Below are positions 16,190-24,305 of a stretch of 42,488 nucleotides of DNA, piece by piece. This DNA is from Amycolatopsis acidicola. Lineage in GTDB: Bacteria; Actinomycetota; Actinomycetes; Mycobacteriales; Pseudonocardiaceae. The translations under genes and the position numbers were made by a program. Each line of letters begins with the position of its first letter. The stretch's first letter is position 1. The stretch spans positions 1 to 42,488 of the forward strand of contig NZ_VMNW02000080.1 in assembly GCF_007713735.2 (NCBI RefSeq), given 5' to 3'. Under the pieces are notes generated by a model. The model saw only the letters and a list, made by a program, of their open reading frames with translations, did no database searches and was not told the DNA's origin.

Positions 16190-16885
16190 AAGATTCCTGT
16201 GGCGGACGAAGCCATCGACGGGTACCTCGCCGAACCGTCGCGCGCGGTCTCGGGGGAACCGCCGTGGCCCGGGGTCGTGATCGTGCACGACGCGATCGGC
16301 CTCACCGAGGACGCGCGCGACATCACCGAGCGGTTCGCGACGGGCGGGTATCTGGCCCTCAGCCCGAACCTGTACTCGCGCGGCGGGTTGCTTCGCTGCG
16401 TCAAGACGGTCTTCAAGGAACTGGGCGCTGCCAAGGGGCAGGCGTTCCAGGACATCGCCGCGGCGCGGGAGCTGCTCGCCGCGCGGCCCGACTGCACCGG
16501 CAAGGTCGGTGTGGTCGGTTTCTGCATGGGCGGCGGGTTCGCGATCGTCGCCGCCACGCAGGGTTTCGACGCGTCGGCGCCGTACTACGGTGCGCTGCCG
16601 AAGGATCTGTCCATTTTGGACGACGCTTGCCCGGTCGTGGCCAGCTTCGGGAAGAAGGACCCGAGCCTGAAGGGCACCGCGGCGAAACTCGAGAAGGAAC
16701 TGGAAACACGCGGAATCCCCCACGACGTCAAGGAATACCCCGACGCCGGGCACAGCTTCGCGAACCAGTTCAACCTCGGCCCCTTCACGCCGCTGACCAA
16801 GATCACCGGAATGGGCTTCCACCGCGAATCCAGCGAGGACGCGTGGCGCCGGGTGTTCGCGTTCTTCGCCGAACACCTGCGCTGA
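16187..16885 (+). CDS. Dienelactone hydrolase family protein
   Basis: A 232-aa alpha/beta hydrolase. The nucleophile is Cys in GFCMGGG, with an acid Asp in FGKKDPS and His in DAGHSFAN, giving the Cys-Asp-His triad of dienelactone hydrolases that open lactone rings in chlorocatechol breakdown. No ring-cleavage genes are nearby, so the true substrate is uncertain. ATG at 16187 is chosen as the first Met of the family domain; a longer frame through the flavohemoglobin gene is an artefact. It follows flavohemoglobin by 29 bp with its own apparent promoter. Confidence 0.88.
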   Translation: MKIPVADEAIDGYLAEPSRAVSGEPPWPGVVIVHDAIGLTEDARDITERFATGGYLALSPNLYSRGGLLRCVKTVFKELGAAKGQAFQDIAAARELLAARPDCTGKVGVVGFCMGGGFAIVAATQGFDASAPYYGALPKDLSILDDACPVVASFGKKDPSLKGTAAKLEKELETRGIPHDVKEYPDAGHSFANQFNLGPFTPLTKITGMGFHRESSEDAWRRVFAFFAEHLR

Positions 16886-16891
16886 CCGGGC

Positions 16892-16996
16892 CGCGTGTTT
16901 GCCCCTCCCGCGGGCGTGTTGGCCGCACCCGCGCGTGTGTTGGCGGCCCGCGTTGGTGTGTTGGCCGTTCCCGTGCGTGTGTTGGCTGACGGGCAC
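16892..16996. repeat. Five-copy 21-bp tandem repeat
   Basis: Five consecutive units of exactly 21 bp, consensus close to CGTGTGTTGGCCGNNCCCGNG, sit between the dienelactone hydrolase stop and the terminator. Because 21 is a multiple of 3, both strands read as 7-residue repeats (plus VLAAPAR-like, minus QHTRGCG-like), but no start or ribosome site supports translation. Confidence 0.85.
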
Positions 16997-17002
16997 GAAA
17001 AA

Positions 17003-17030
17003 GGGCGGCCCGGCTCGTGCCGGACCGCCC
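17003..17030. terminator. Bidirectional hairpin between dienelactone hydrolase gene and hspR
   Basis: GGGCGGCCCGGC-tcgt-GCCGGACCGCCC: 12-bp arms with one mismatch and a 4-base loop, between convergent genes. An A-run on its left side gives a T-run for minus-strand transcripts leaving hspR. Confidence 0.8.
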
Positions 17031-17043
17031 CGTTCGTCAGGAT

Positions 17044-17474
17044 TTACCTGGTGCGCTTGGGTTTCCACACCACCAGCGCGGTCTCCTGCCGGGACGGGAC
17101 CAGGTCCCGCCGGTAGGAGGCGTGCACGGCGGCAGCCGCATGTTCGGCGGCCGCGTAGGCCGCGGCGAGTTCCTCGGTCAGCTCGGACACCCTGGCCTGC
17201 AGCGCATCGACGTGGTTCTCCAGTTCGATGATCCGCTTGATTCCGGCGAGGTTGACCCCCGCTTCCTGCGACAGCCGCTGCACTTCCTTCAGCAGCGCGA
17301 TGTCCCGCATCGAGTAGCGGCGACCGCCACCCGACGTGCGACCCGGCGACACCAGCCCCTGCCTGTCGTACGTACGCAGCGTCTGCGCGTGCAGGCCGGA
17401 AAGCTGTGCGGCCACCGAGATCACGAAAACCGGGGTGTCTTCGTCCGCCCCGTGGGGCAACCCGCCGAACGCCA

Positions 17475-17475
<1 letters not shown>
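17044..17475 (-). CDS. hspR: Heat-shock repressor HspR (MerR family)
   Basis: A 143-aa MerR-type repressor. The winged helix opens with FVISVAAQLSGLHAQTLRTYDR and GLVSPGRTSGGGRRYS (about residues 17-55), followed by a dimerisation coiled coil. HspR binds HAIR sites with DnaK as co-repressor. ATG at 17475 is preferred to GTG 17478: AGGAG is then 6 bp away, and the start shares one base with the dnaJ stop. Last gene of the dnaK operon, giving feedback on dnaK and clpB. Confidence 0.96.
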
Positions 17476-18653
<1,178 letters not shown>

Positions 18654-18677
18654 GGACGTCTCCTCCCTCCAGGCTGC

Positions 18678-19388
18678 TTAACCGTTGTTCTCATCCGACA
18701 GTTGCTCCACCGGCAGTTCACCCTCGACCGGCGCCTCGGCCGCGTCGCCGCCGGGCTCGTGGTCGGTGACGCCGACCAGAGCGGCGCGCAGCGTCCGCTC
18801 GCCGAAGCGGTAACCGCGGCGCAGCACCGTGGTCACCGTCGGGCCCGCCACGTCCGGGGAGGTGCTGTGCTGCACCGCCTCGTGCACGCTCGGGTCGAAG
18901 GGCTCGCCCTCCTCGCCGAACGGCTCGAGCCCGGCCCGCTGCAGGCCCGCGACCAGCTTTTCGCCGACCGCCTTGAACGCGCCGGTGAGGTCACCGTGCT
19001 GTTCGGCCCGCTCCAGGTCGTCCAGCAGTGGCAGCAGGTCGTTGACCACCGAAGCCTTCGCACCCGCGATCACGGCCTCGCGATCGCGGTCAACGCGCTT
19101 GCGGTAGTTGGCGTACTCCGCCTGCAACCGCTGGAGATCCGCGGTGCGCTCGGCGAGCTGCTTCTCCACATCGGACTGGACGCCGACCGACTCGTCCACA
19201 ATGGACTCGCCGAGGCCCGGGCCCGCGGCGGCCTCGGGGGCCGCCTCCTCGGACTCCGGTGCCGCCTCGGGTTCCGGACGGCGTACCTGGCCGGTCTCCG
19301 GGTCGATCTTGCGGCGATCCCTCACCACCACAGGCTCGGCTACCTCCCGTTCCTGTTCGTCGAGCTCGCGCGAGTGCTTGCCGGTCAC
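18678..19388 (-). CDS. grpE: Nucleotide exchange factor GrpE
   Basis: A 236-aa GrpE. An acidic, Ala/Glu-rich N-terminal extension precedes a long coiled coil (about residues 80-150) and the C-terminal beta domain with VLRRGYRFGERTLRAALV. It swaps ADP for ATP on DnaK. The start is GTG, overlapping the dnaK stop as GTGA, so synthesis is coupled to dnaK. Confidence 0.96.
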   Translation of the reverse strand: MTGKHSRELDEQEREVAEPVVVRDRRKIDPETGQVRRPEPEAAPESEEAAPEAAAGPGLGESIVDESVGVQSDVEKQLAERTADLQRLQAEYANYRKRVDRDREAVIAGAKASVVNDLLPLLDDLERAEQHGDLTGAFKAVGEKLVAGLQRAGLEPFGEEGEPFDPSVHEAVQHSTSPDVAGPTVTTVLRRGYRFGERTLRAALVGVTDHEPGGDAAEAPVEGELPVEQLSDENNG

Positions 19389-21247
19389 TTCTTCTCGTCC
19401 TCGTCCACGATCTCGGCGTCCACCACGTCGTCGGCCTTGGCCGAGTCACCGGACTGCTCGCCACCGGGGTTCGCGCCCGCGGCACCCTCGGCGCCACCGG
19501 CCTGCTGCGCGTTCGCGTACAGCGCGGTGCCCAGCTCCTGCGAAGCGGTGTTCAGCTTCTCGATCGCCTCGGAGATCTTGGCCGTGTCGGTGCCCTTGAG
19601 CGCCTCGTTGGCCTCGTCGATCGCGGTCTTGACCTTGCCCTTGATGTCCTCGGGCAGCTTGTCGTCGTTGTCCTTGACGAACTTCTCGGTCTGGTAGACC
19701 AGCGTCTCCGCCTGGTTGCGGGTCTCCGCCTCCTCGCGGCGCTTCTTGTCCTCCTCCGCGTGCTCCTCGGCGTCCTTCACCATGCGCTCGATGTCCTCCT
19801 TCGGCAGCGCGGAGCCACCGGTGATGGTCATCGACTGTTCCTTGTTGGTGCCGAGGTCCTTCGCGGTCACGTGCACGATGCCGTTGGCGTCGATGTCGAA
19901 GGCGACCTCGATCTGCGGCACGCCGCGCGGGGCCGGGGGCAGCCCGGTCAGCTCGAACATGCCGAGCTTCTTGTTCTGCGCCGCGATCTCGCGCTCGCCC
20001 TGGAATACCTGAATCTGCACCGAGGGCTGGTTGTCGTCCGCGGTGGAGAAGATCTCGGACCGCTTGGTCGGGATCGTGGTGTTGCGCTCGATGAGCTTGG
20101 TGAACACCCCGCCCTTGGTCTCGATGCCCAGCGACAGCGGGGTCACGTCGAGCAGCAGGACGTCCTTGACCTCGCCCTTGAGCACACCGGCCTGCAGCGC
20201 GGCGCCGACGGCGACGACCTCGTCCGGGTTGACGCCCTTGTTCGGCTCCTTGCCGCCGGTCAGCTCCTTCACCAGGTCCGACACGGCGGGCATCCGGGTG
20301 GAACCGCCGACGAGCACCACGTGGTCGATCTGGCTGACCGAGATGCCCGCGTCACGGATGACGTTGTTGAACGGCGCCTTGGTGCGGTCGAGCAGGTCGG
20401 AGGTGATCCGCTGGAACTCCGCGCGGGACAGCGTCTCGTCGAGGAAGAGCGGGTTCTTGTCCGCGTCGACCGTGATGTAGGGCAGGTTGATGCTGGCGCT
20501 GGAGGAGCTGGAGAGCTCGATCTTGGCCTTCTCCGCCGCCTCGCGGATGCGCTGCAGCGCCATCCGGTCCTTGGTCAGGTCGATGCCGCTGGAGGTCTTG
20601 AACTTCTCCACCAGCCAGTCGACGATGCGCTGGTCCCAGTCGTCACCACCGAGGTGGTTGTCACCGCTGGTGGCGCGGACCTCGACCACGCCCTCGCCGA
20701 TCTCCAGCAGCGAGACGTCGAAGGTGCCGCCACCGAGGTCGAAGACCAGGATGGTCTGTTCCTTCTCGCCCTTGTCCAGGCCGTACGCCAGCGCCGCCGC
20801 GGTGGGCTCGTTGACGATGCGGAGCACGTTCAGCCCCGCGATCTGGCCTGCCTCCTTGGTGGCCTGCCGCTGCGCGTCCTCGAAGTACGCCGGGACGGTG
20901 ATCACCGCGTCGGTGATCTCCTCACCGAGGTAGGACTCCGCGTCGCGCTTGAGCTTCATCAGCACGCGGGCGCTGATCTCCTGCGCGGTGTAGCCCTTGC
21001 CGTCGATCTCGGTCTTCCAGTCGGTGCCGATGTGCCGCTTCACGGACCGGATGGTCCGGTCGACGTTCGTCACGGCCTGGTTCTTCGCCGGCTGGCCGGT
21101 CAGCACCTCGCCGTTCTTGGCGAAGGCGACGATGGACGGGGTGGTGCGGGATCCTTCGGAGTTGGCGATGACCGTCGGCTCGCCGCCCTCAAGGACAGCG
21201 ACGACCGAGTTGGTCGTGCCGAGGTCGATGCCGACCGCTCGCGCCAT
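19385..21247 (-). CDS. dnaK: Hsp70 chaperone DnaK
   Basis: A 620-aa Hsp70. It starts MARAVGIDLGTTNS, the phosphate-1 motif of the ATPase domain (about residues 1-360). The substrate domain and helical lid follow, with a Gly/Ala-rich acidic tail ending in DEDEKK. ATG at 21247 is preceded by GGAGGAAAG. First gene of dnaK-grpE-dnaJ-hspR. The promoter region carries two HAIR elements. Confidence 0.98.
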   Translation of the reverse strand: MARAVGIDLGTTNSVVAVLEGGEPTVIANSEGSRTTPSIVAFAKNGEVLTGQPAKNQAVTNVDRTIRSVKRHIGTDWKTEIDGKGYTAQEISARVLMKLKRDAESYLGEEITDAVITVPAYFEDAQRQATKEAGQIAGLNVLRIVNEPTAAALAYGLDKGEKEQTILVFDLGGGTFDVSLLEIGEGVVEVRATSGDNHLGGDDWDQRIVDWLVEKFKTSSGIDLTKDRMALQRIREAAEKAKIELSSSSSASINLPYITVDADKNPLFLDETLSRAEFQRITSDLLDRTKAPFNNVIRDAGISVSQIDHVVLVGGSTRMPAVSDLVKELTGGKEPNKGVNPDEVVAVGAALQAGVLKGEVKDVLLLDVTPLSLGIETKGGVFTKLIERNTTIPTKRSEIFSTADDNQPSVQIQVFQGEREIAAQNKKLGMFELTGLPPAPRGVPQIEVAFDIDANGIVHVTAKDLGTNKEQSMTITGGSALPKEDIERMVKDAEEHAEEDKKRREEAETRNQAETLVYQTEKFVKDNDDKLPEDIKGKVKTAIDEANEALKGTDTAKISEAIEKLNTASQELGTALYANAQQAGGAEGAAGANPGGEQSGDSAKADDVVDAEIVDEDEKK

Positions 21248-21295
21248 GTTCTTTCCTCCTGGTATACGCTGCTTGAGCTGCGGTGTCGCGCCCGT

Positions 21296-21316
21296 GTTGA
21301 GTGGGCTCCGCTCAAG
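21296..21316 (-). promoter_or_regulatory. HAIR element 1 of the dnaK operon
   Basis: GTTGAGT-N7-GCTCAAG, 12 of 14 consensus positions, with the same arms as the clpB site. It covers the expected start point of the promoter at 21316-21345. Confidence 0.92.
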
Positions 21317-21345
21317 TTCTATCTTGCACCCGTCGCCTGAGTCAA
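21316..21345 (-). promoter_or_regulatory. dnaK operon promoter
   Basis: On the minus strand TTGACT (21340-21345) and TAGAAC (21316-21321) are spaced 18 bp, or 17 to ATAGAA. The promoter sits exactly between the two HAIR sites, so HspR at either site would block it. Confidence 0.7.
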
Positions 21346-21351
21346 ACCAGA

Positions 21352-21372
21352 CTTGAGCCCAGGGCGCTCAAC
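21352..21372 (-). promoter_or_regulatory. HAIR element 2 of the dnaK operon
   Basis: CTTGAGC-N7-GCTCAAC. Each arm departs from consensus in its own way, so it is weaker than site 1 and lies upstream of the -35. Site centres are 56 bp apart. Confidence 0.82.
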
Positions 21373-21417
21373 CTTTCTGTCCGGCACAACGACCGGATCC
21401 GGCTGCTTGTTCCCGGC

Positions 21418-22080
21418 TCAGGCCGGACTGACCGAAACGTCGCCGCTCGTGGCCCGCAGATCGAGCAGATGGGCGCCAGCGGGGTCGGTCGGGATGTCGA
21501 TCCGCTGGTCGCCGCTGGTGGTGTCACAGACCACCCGGAAGCTGGCGCTCGGCACGGTGACGTGCACGTTCCCGCTGGAGGTCTCTGCCTGGACGTCGGC
21601 GGCGGTGCGCTCGGCGACGGTGATGTCGCCCGAGCTCGCATGCGCCCGCACCGGCCCCGCCGCGTCCGTGATGTGGATCTCCCCGGAGGTCGAGCTCACG
21701 TCGGTGCTCGCGAGGCCTTCGGCGTTGATGTCGCCGGAAGTGCTGGTGCCGCTCAGCGTGGTGCCGCGCGGGACGACCACCTCGTAGTCGACGCTGCAGT
21801 TGTGGCCGCATCCGGTGAGCACGAGCTTCCCGCCCTCGACGCGGAAGGCGTCGGAAGGCTTGCCGCCGTGGTAGCGGAACTCCTGGCGCACAGTGGTGGT
21901 CGAGACGTCCGCGGCGCGCACGTGCGCCTCGGCGGAGACGATGTCCAGCTGGACGCTGCTGACCTGCACCGTCACCTGGCGGTCCTCGTGCGCGGAACTG
22001 GGCCACCACCAGCCAAGGGCGATGGCCACCCCGGCGCCGATCATGGCGACCCCGCCGATCGCCAGCACTGGCCTTCCCAT
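21418..22080 (-). CDS. DUF4097-type secreted/membrane beta-repeat protein
   Basis: A 220-aa protein with an N-terminal membrane anchor or uncleaved signal (about residues 7-25) and then repeated STSGDI/SSGEIHI strands typical of DUF4097 (putative adhesin-like) beta-solenoids. Two Cys (GCGHNC) in the middle could form a disulfide outside the cell. ATG at 22080 has GGGGAGGA just upstream; TTG 22098 lies before that site and is rejected. It precedes dnaK on the same strand but is separated by its promoter. Function unknown. Confidence 0.78.
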   Translation of the reverse strand: MGRPVLAIGGVAMIGAGVAIALGWWWPSSAHEDRQVTVQVSSVQLDIVSAEAHVRAADVSTTTVRQEFRYHGGKPSDAFRVEGGKLVLTGCGHNCSVDYEVVVPRGTTLSGTSTSGDINAEGLASTDVSSTSGEIHITDAAGPVRAHASSGDITVAERTAADVQAETSSGNVHVTVPSASFRVVCDTTSGDQRIDIPTDPAGAHLLDLRATSGDVSVSPA

Positions 22081-22225
22081 TGCGTCCTCCCCAGGCAATT
22101 TTGTTGGTGCCCAGTAGTTAAATCGCGCCGGGAACGGGGGACATCAGGGAACGCCCCCGGTTCGCCCCTGAGGTTCCCCCTACCTAGTCTTCGAGTCGAC
22201 CGATTTCGCGCTCTGAGGAGGATTG

Positions 22226-22768
22226 ATGGCTCCGCTGCCCAACCCATACGACTTCCTGCCTCCGGTGCCCGCGTTCACCGTGCGAAGCAACGACGTCGCC
22301 CACGGCGAGACGCTGGCCGCCCCGCACCTGAGCGGTGCCTTCGGCGTGCCCGGCGGCGAGGACCGGTCGCCGCACCTGGCCTGGGAGGGCTTCCCCGCCG
22401 AGACGAAGAGCTTCGCCGTCACCTGCTACGACCCGGAAGCGCCCACGGGGAGCGGGTTCTGGCACTGGGCGGTCTTCAACATCCCGGCCTCGGTGACGGA
22501 GCTGCCCGCCGGCGCGGGTGACGCGGACGGTTCCGGGCTGCCTTCGGGCGCGGTGACCCTCAAGAACGACGGCGGAGTCAAGGGCTACATCGGCGCGGCC
22601 CCGCCCGCCGGGCACGGGCTGCACAACTACTACTTCGTGGTGCACGCGGTCGACGTCGAGAAGCTGGACATCCCCGGGGACGCCACGCCGGCCTTCCTCG
22701 GCTTCAACCTCTTCTCGCACACGCTCGCCCGCGCGACGATCACCCCGGTCTTCGAGATCAAGGGCTGA
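22226..22768 (+). CDS. YbhB/YbcL-type PEBP family protein
   Basis: A 180-aa phosphatidylethanolamine-binding-protein fold, with the ligand-pocket motifs CYDPEAPTGSGFWHWAVFNI and GHGLHNYYFVVHAVD. Bacterial members (YbhB/YbcL) have no settled function. ATG at 22226 follows GAGGAGG. Cytosolic, monocistronic, convergent with cynS across a 32-bp palindrome. Confidence 0.92.
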   Translation: MAPLPNPYDFLPPVPAFTVRSNDVAHGETLAAPHLSGAFGVPGGEDRSPHLAWEGFPAETKSFAVTCYDPEAPTGSGFWHWAVFNIPASVTELPAGAGDADGSGLPSGAVTLKNDGGVKGYIGAAPPAGHGLHNYYFVVHAVDVEKLDIPGDATPAFLGFNLFSHTLARATITPVFEIKG

Positions 22769-22774
22769 GCGCGG

Positions 22775-22806
22775 CAGGCGCCTTCCCCGGCCGGGGAAGG
22801 CGCCTG
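22775..22806. terminator. Perfect 32-bp palindrome, bidirectional terminator
   Basis: Two 16-bp arms (CAGGCGCCTTCCCCGG and its complement) with no unpaired centre, located between the convergent PEBP and cyanase stops (7 bp and 6 bp away). Confidence 0.85.
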
Positions 22807-22811
22807 ACTGC

Positions 22812-23255
22812 TCACCACTGGTAGGGCAGGAACTTCCCGTCGAGCGTCACCACCACGCGGTCGCCCGCCGGGTCCGGCACGCGCCGGACGTCCATCCGGA
22901 AGTTGATCGCGCTCATGATCCCGTCGCCGAACTGCTCGTGGATCAGCTCCTTGATGGTGGGCCCGTACACCTGAAGCACCTCGTAGAACCGGTAGATCGT
23001 CGGGTCCGTCGGCACCGGCGAATCCAGCGCGCCGCGGGTGGGCTGGAGCTGGAGCGCCGCCTCGACGTCCGTGGGCAGCTCGAGGACTTCGGCGGCTTTG
23101 CCCGCGCGCTCCTTGCTCATCGGGTGCTGGCCGAGCAGTGCGGCGGTGGTCCAGGCGAGCGGAGCGTCGATGGCCTCGGCGATGTCGGCCCAGCTGAGCC
23201 CGAGCCGCACCTTCGCCGCGACGGCCGCGTCGGCGGCTTCCTTCTTCGTCGTCAT
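22812..23255 (-). CDS. cynS: Cyanate hydratase (cyanase)
   Basis: A 147-aa cyanase that converts cyanate and bicarbonate to ammonia and CO2 as a decamer. Catalytic residues align with E. coli R96/E99/S122 as Arg89, Glu92 and Ser115 (YRFYEVLQVYG, GIMSAINF). The N-terminal helical domain and C-terminal LDGKFLPYQW are typical. No carbonic anhydrase (cynT) or cyanate transporter is adjacent, so it probably serves cyanate detoxification. Confidence 0.96.
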   Translation of the reverse strand: MTTKKEAADAAVAAKVRLGLSWADIAEAIDAPLAWTTAALLGQHPMSKERAGKAAEVLELPTDVEAALQLQPTRGALDSPVPTDPTIYRFYEVLQVYGPTIKELIHEQFGDGIMSAINFRMDVRRVPDPAGDRVVVTLDGKFLPYQW

Positions 23256-23293
23256 GCCCGATCATCTTGCCCGGCAAGTGTTTCCGGCAGTTT

Positions 23294-23854
23294 TCAGCGA
23301 GGCCGCAACAGGTACTCGACCACCGGTTTCAGTTCCTCGGCGGTGGGCGGTTCGTCGTCGATCAGGCCCTGGATGAGCAGGCCGTCGATACCGGCGAGGA
23401 AGGCCCGCAACGCCACCAGGTCGTCCGGCCGGACCATCGACGTGAGCACGTCCAGCCAGCGCCGCGCGGCGGGCCGCAGCTCCGGGCGTCGCGCGGCCAG
23501 GAGGTACAGCTCGTACTCCGCCATCGTCCGGCCGCGCCGCGGGCCGAGCGCCTCGGCGAGCAGACCGGCCACCTCGTCCGCGCCGAGGCTGCCGCGCGAG
23601 CGGGCGCGGTCGATCATCCAGTAGACCTCGGTGGCCATGTCCTTCGCGCATGAGATGAGCGTGGCGATCAGCAGGTCGTTCAGGCCCGCGAAGTGGTACG
23701 TGGTCGAGGTGGTGGGCACGTCGGCCTCCGCCGCGACCGTCCGGTGGGTGACCCCCGCGACGCCGTCCCGCTCGATCACTCGCAGCGTGGCGTCGATGAT
23801 CTCCTGCCGCCGCCGGTCGCCGCGCGCTTTCCGGCCGTCGCGCTGGGCCTTCAC
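23294..23854 (-). CDS. TetR-family regulator, likely of the SMR pump
   Basis: A 186-aa TetR repressor. The helix-turn-helix GVAGVTHRTVAAEADVPTTS spans about residues 31-50 and a ligand domain follows. The start GTG overlaps the SMR stop as GTGA, so it is downstream of and coupled to its presumed target. That order is less common than divergent placement. Confidence 0.88.
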   Translation of the reverse strand: MKAQRDGRKARGDRRRQEIIDATLRVIERDGVAGVTHRTVAAEADVPTTSTTYHFAGLNDLLIATLISCAKDMATEVYWMIDRARSRGSLGADEVAGLLAEALGPRRGRTMAEYELYLLAARRPELRPAARRWLDVLTSMVRPDDLVALRAFLAGIDGLLIQGLIDDEPPTAEELKPVVEYLLRPR

Positions 23855-24177
23855 TGCGCCGCCCCCAGTTCGATCAGCACGACGCCCCCGATGACCAGCG
23901 CGAGTCCGCCGACCATGGTGAGATTGATGCGCTCGCCGAGGAAGACCACACCGACGAGCGCGACGGCCGCGACCCCGGCCGCCGCCCAGATCGCGTAGGC
24001 CACGCCGACGGGCAGCCCCCGCTTGAGGACCAGGGACAACGCCACGAACGCCACCGCGTACCCGGCGACCACGACGATCGACGGGCCGAGCTTCGAGAAA
24101 CCCTCGGAGAGCTTCAGCGACACGGTTCCGGTGACCTCGGCGGCGATGGCCAAGGCGAGCAGCAGGTATGCGGACAC
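23851..24177 (-). CDS. Small multidrug resistance (SMR/EmrE-like) transporter
   Basis: A 108-aa protein with four membrane helices. The proton/drug-coupling Glu lies in helix 1 (AIAAEVTGTVSLK, about Glu14), and GVAYAIWAAAG is in helix 3, both SMR hallmarks. Such pumps export quaternary or guanidinium compounds as dimers. GTG at 24177 is chosen from family length; no strong ribosome site. Divergent from the Fe-S oxidoreductase gene. Confidence 0.9.
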   Translation of the reverse strand: MSAYLLLALAIAAEVTGTVSLKLSEGFSKLGPSIVVVAGYAVAFVALSLVLKRGLPVGVAYAIWAAAGVAAVALVGVVFLGERINLTMVGGLALVIGGVVLIELGAAQ

Positions 24178-24235
24178 AACCGCCAAAGTACCTGAACGAT
24201 CGTCCCGCTTTCCAGGGAGTCGTACGTCACGTCGA

Positions 24236-24266
24236 TTGGTTACCCACCGGTAAGAGCCGTTACGCT
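24236..24266 (+). promoter_or_regulatory. Candidate promoter/operator of the Fe-S oxidoreductase gene
   Basis: TTACC-N4-GGTAA (24240-24253) is a 14-bp palindrome. It lies between a -35-like TTGGTT (24236-24241) and a -10-like TACGCT (24261-24266), although the 19-bp spacing is long. A repressor there would block the promoter. Confidence 0.45.
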
Positions 24267-24305
24267 CCCGATCAACCACCACACTTTGGACGAAAGGCCC
24301 CGGTC

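Noticed and set aside
16895..17116. A 73-residue frame encoding VLAxPxR heptads
   Set aside because: It reads through the 21-bp repeat and the terminator into hspR antisense, with no ribosome site; kept only as a repeat.
19259..21340. A 693-residue plus-strand open frame opposite dnaK
   Set aside because: Antisense to the full-length dnaK; composition is typical of high-GC shadow frames.
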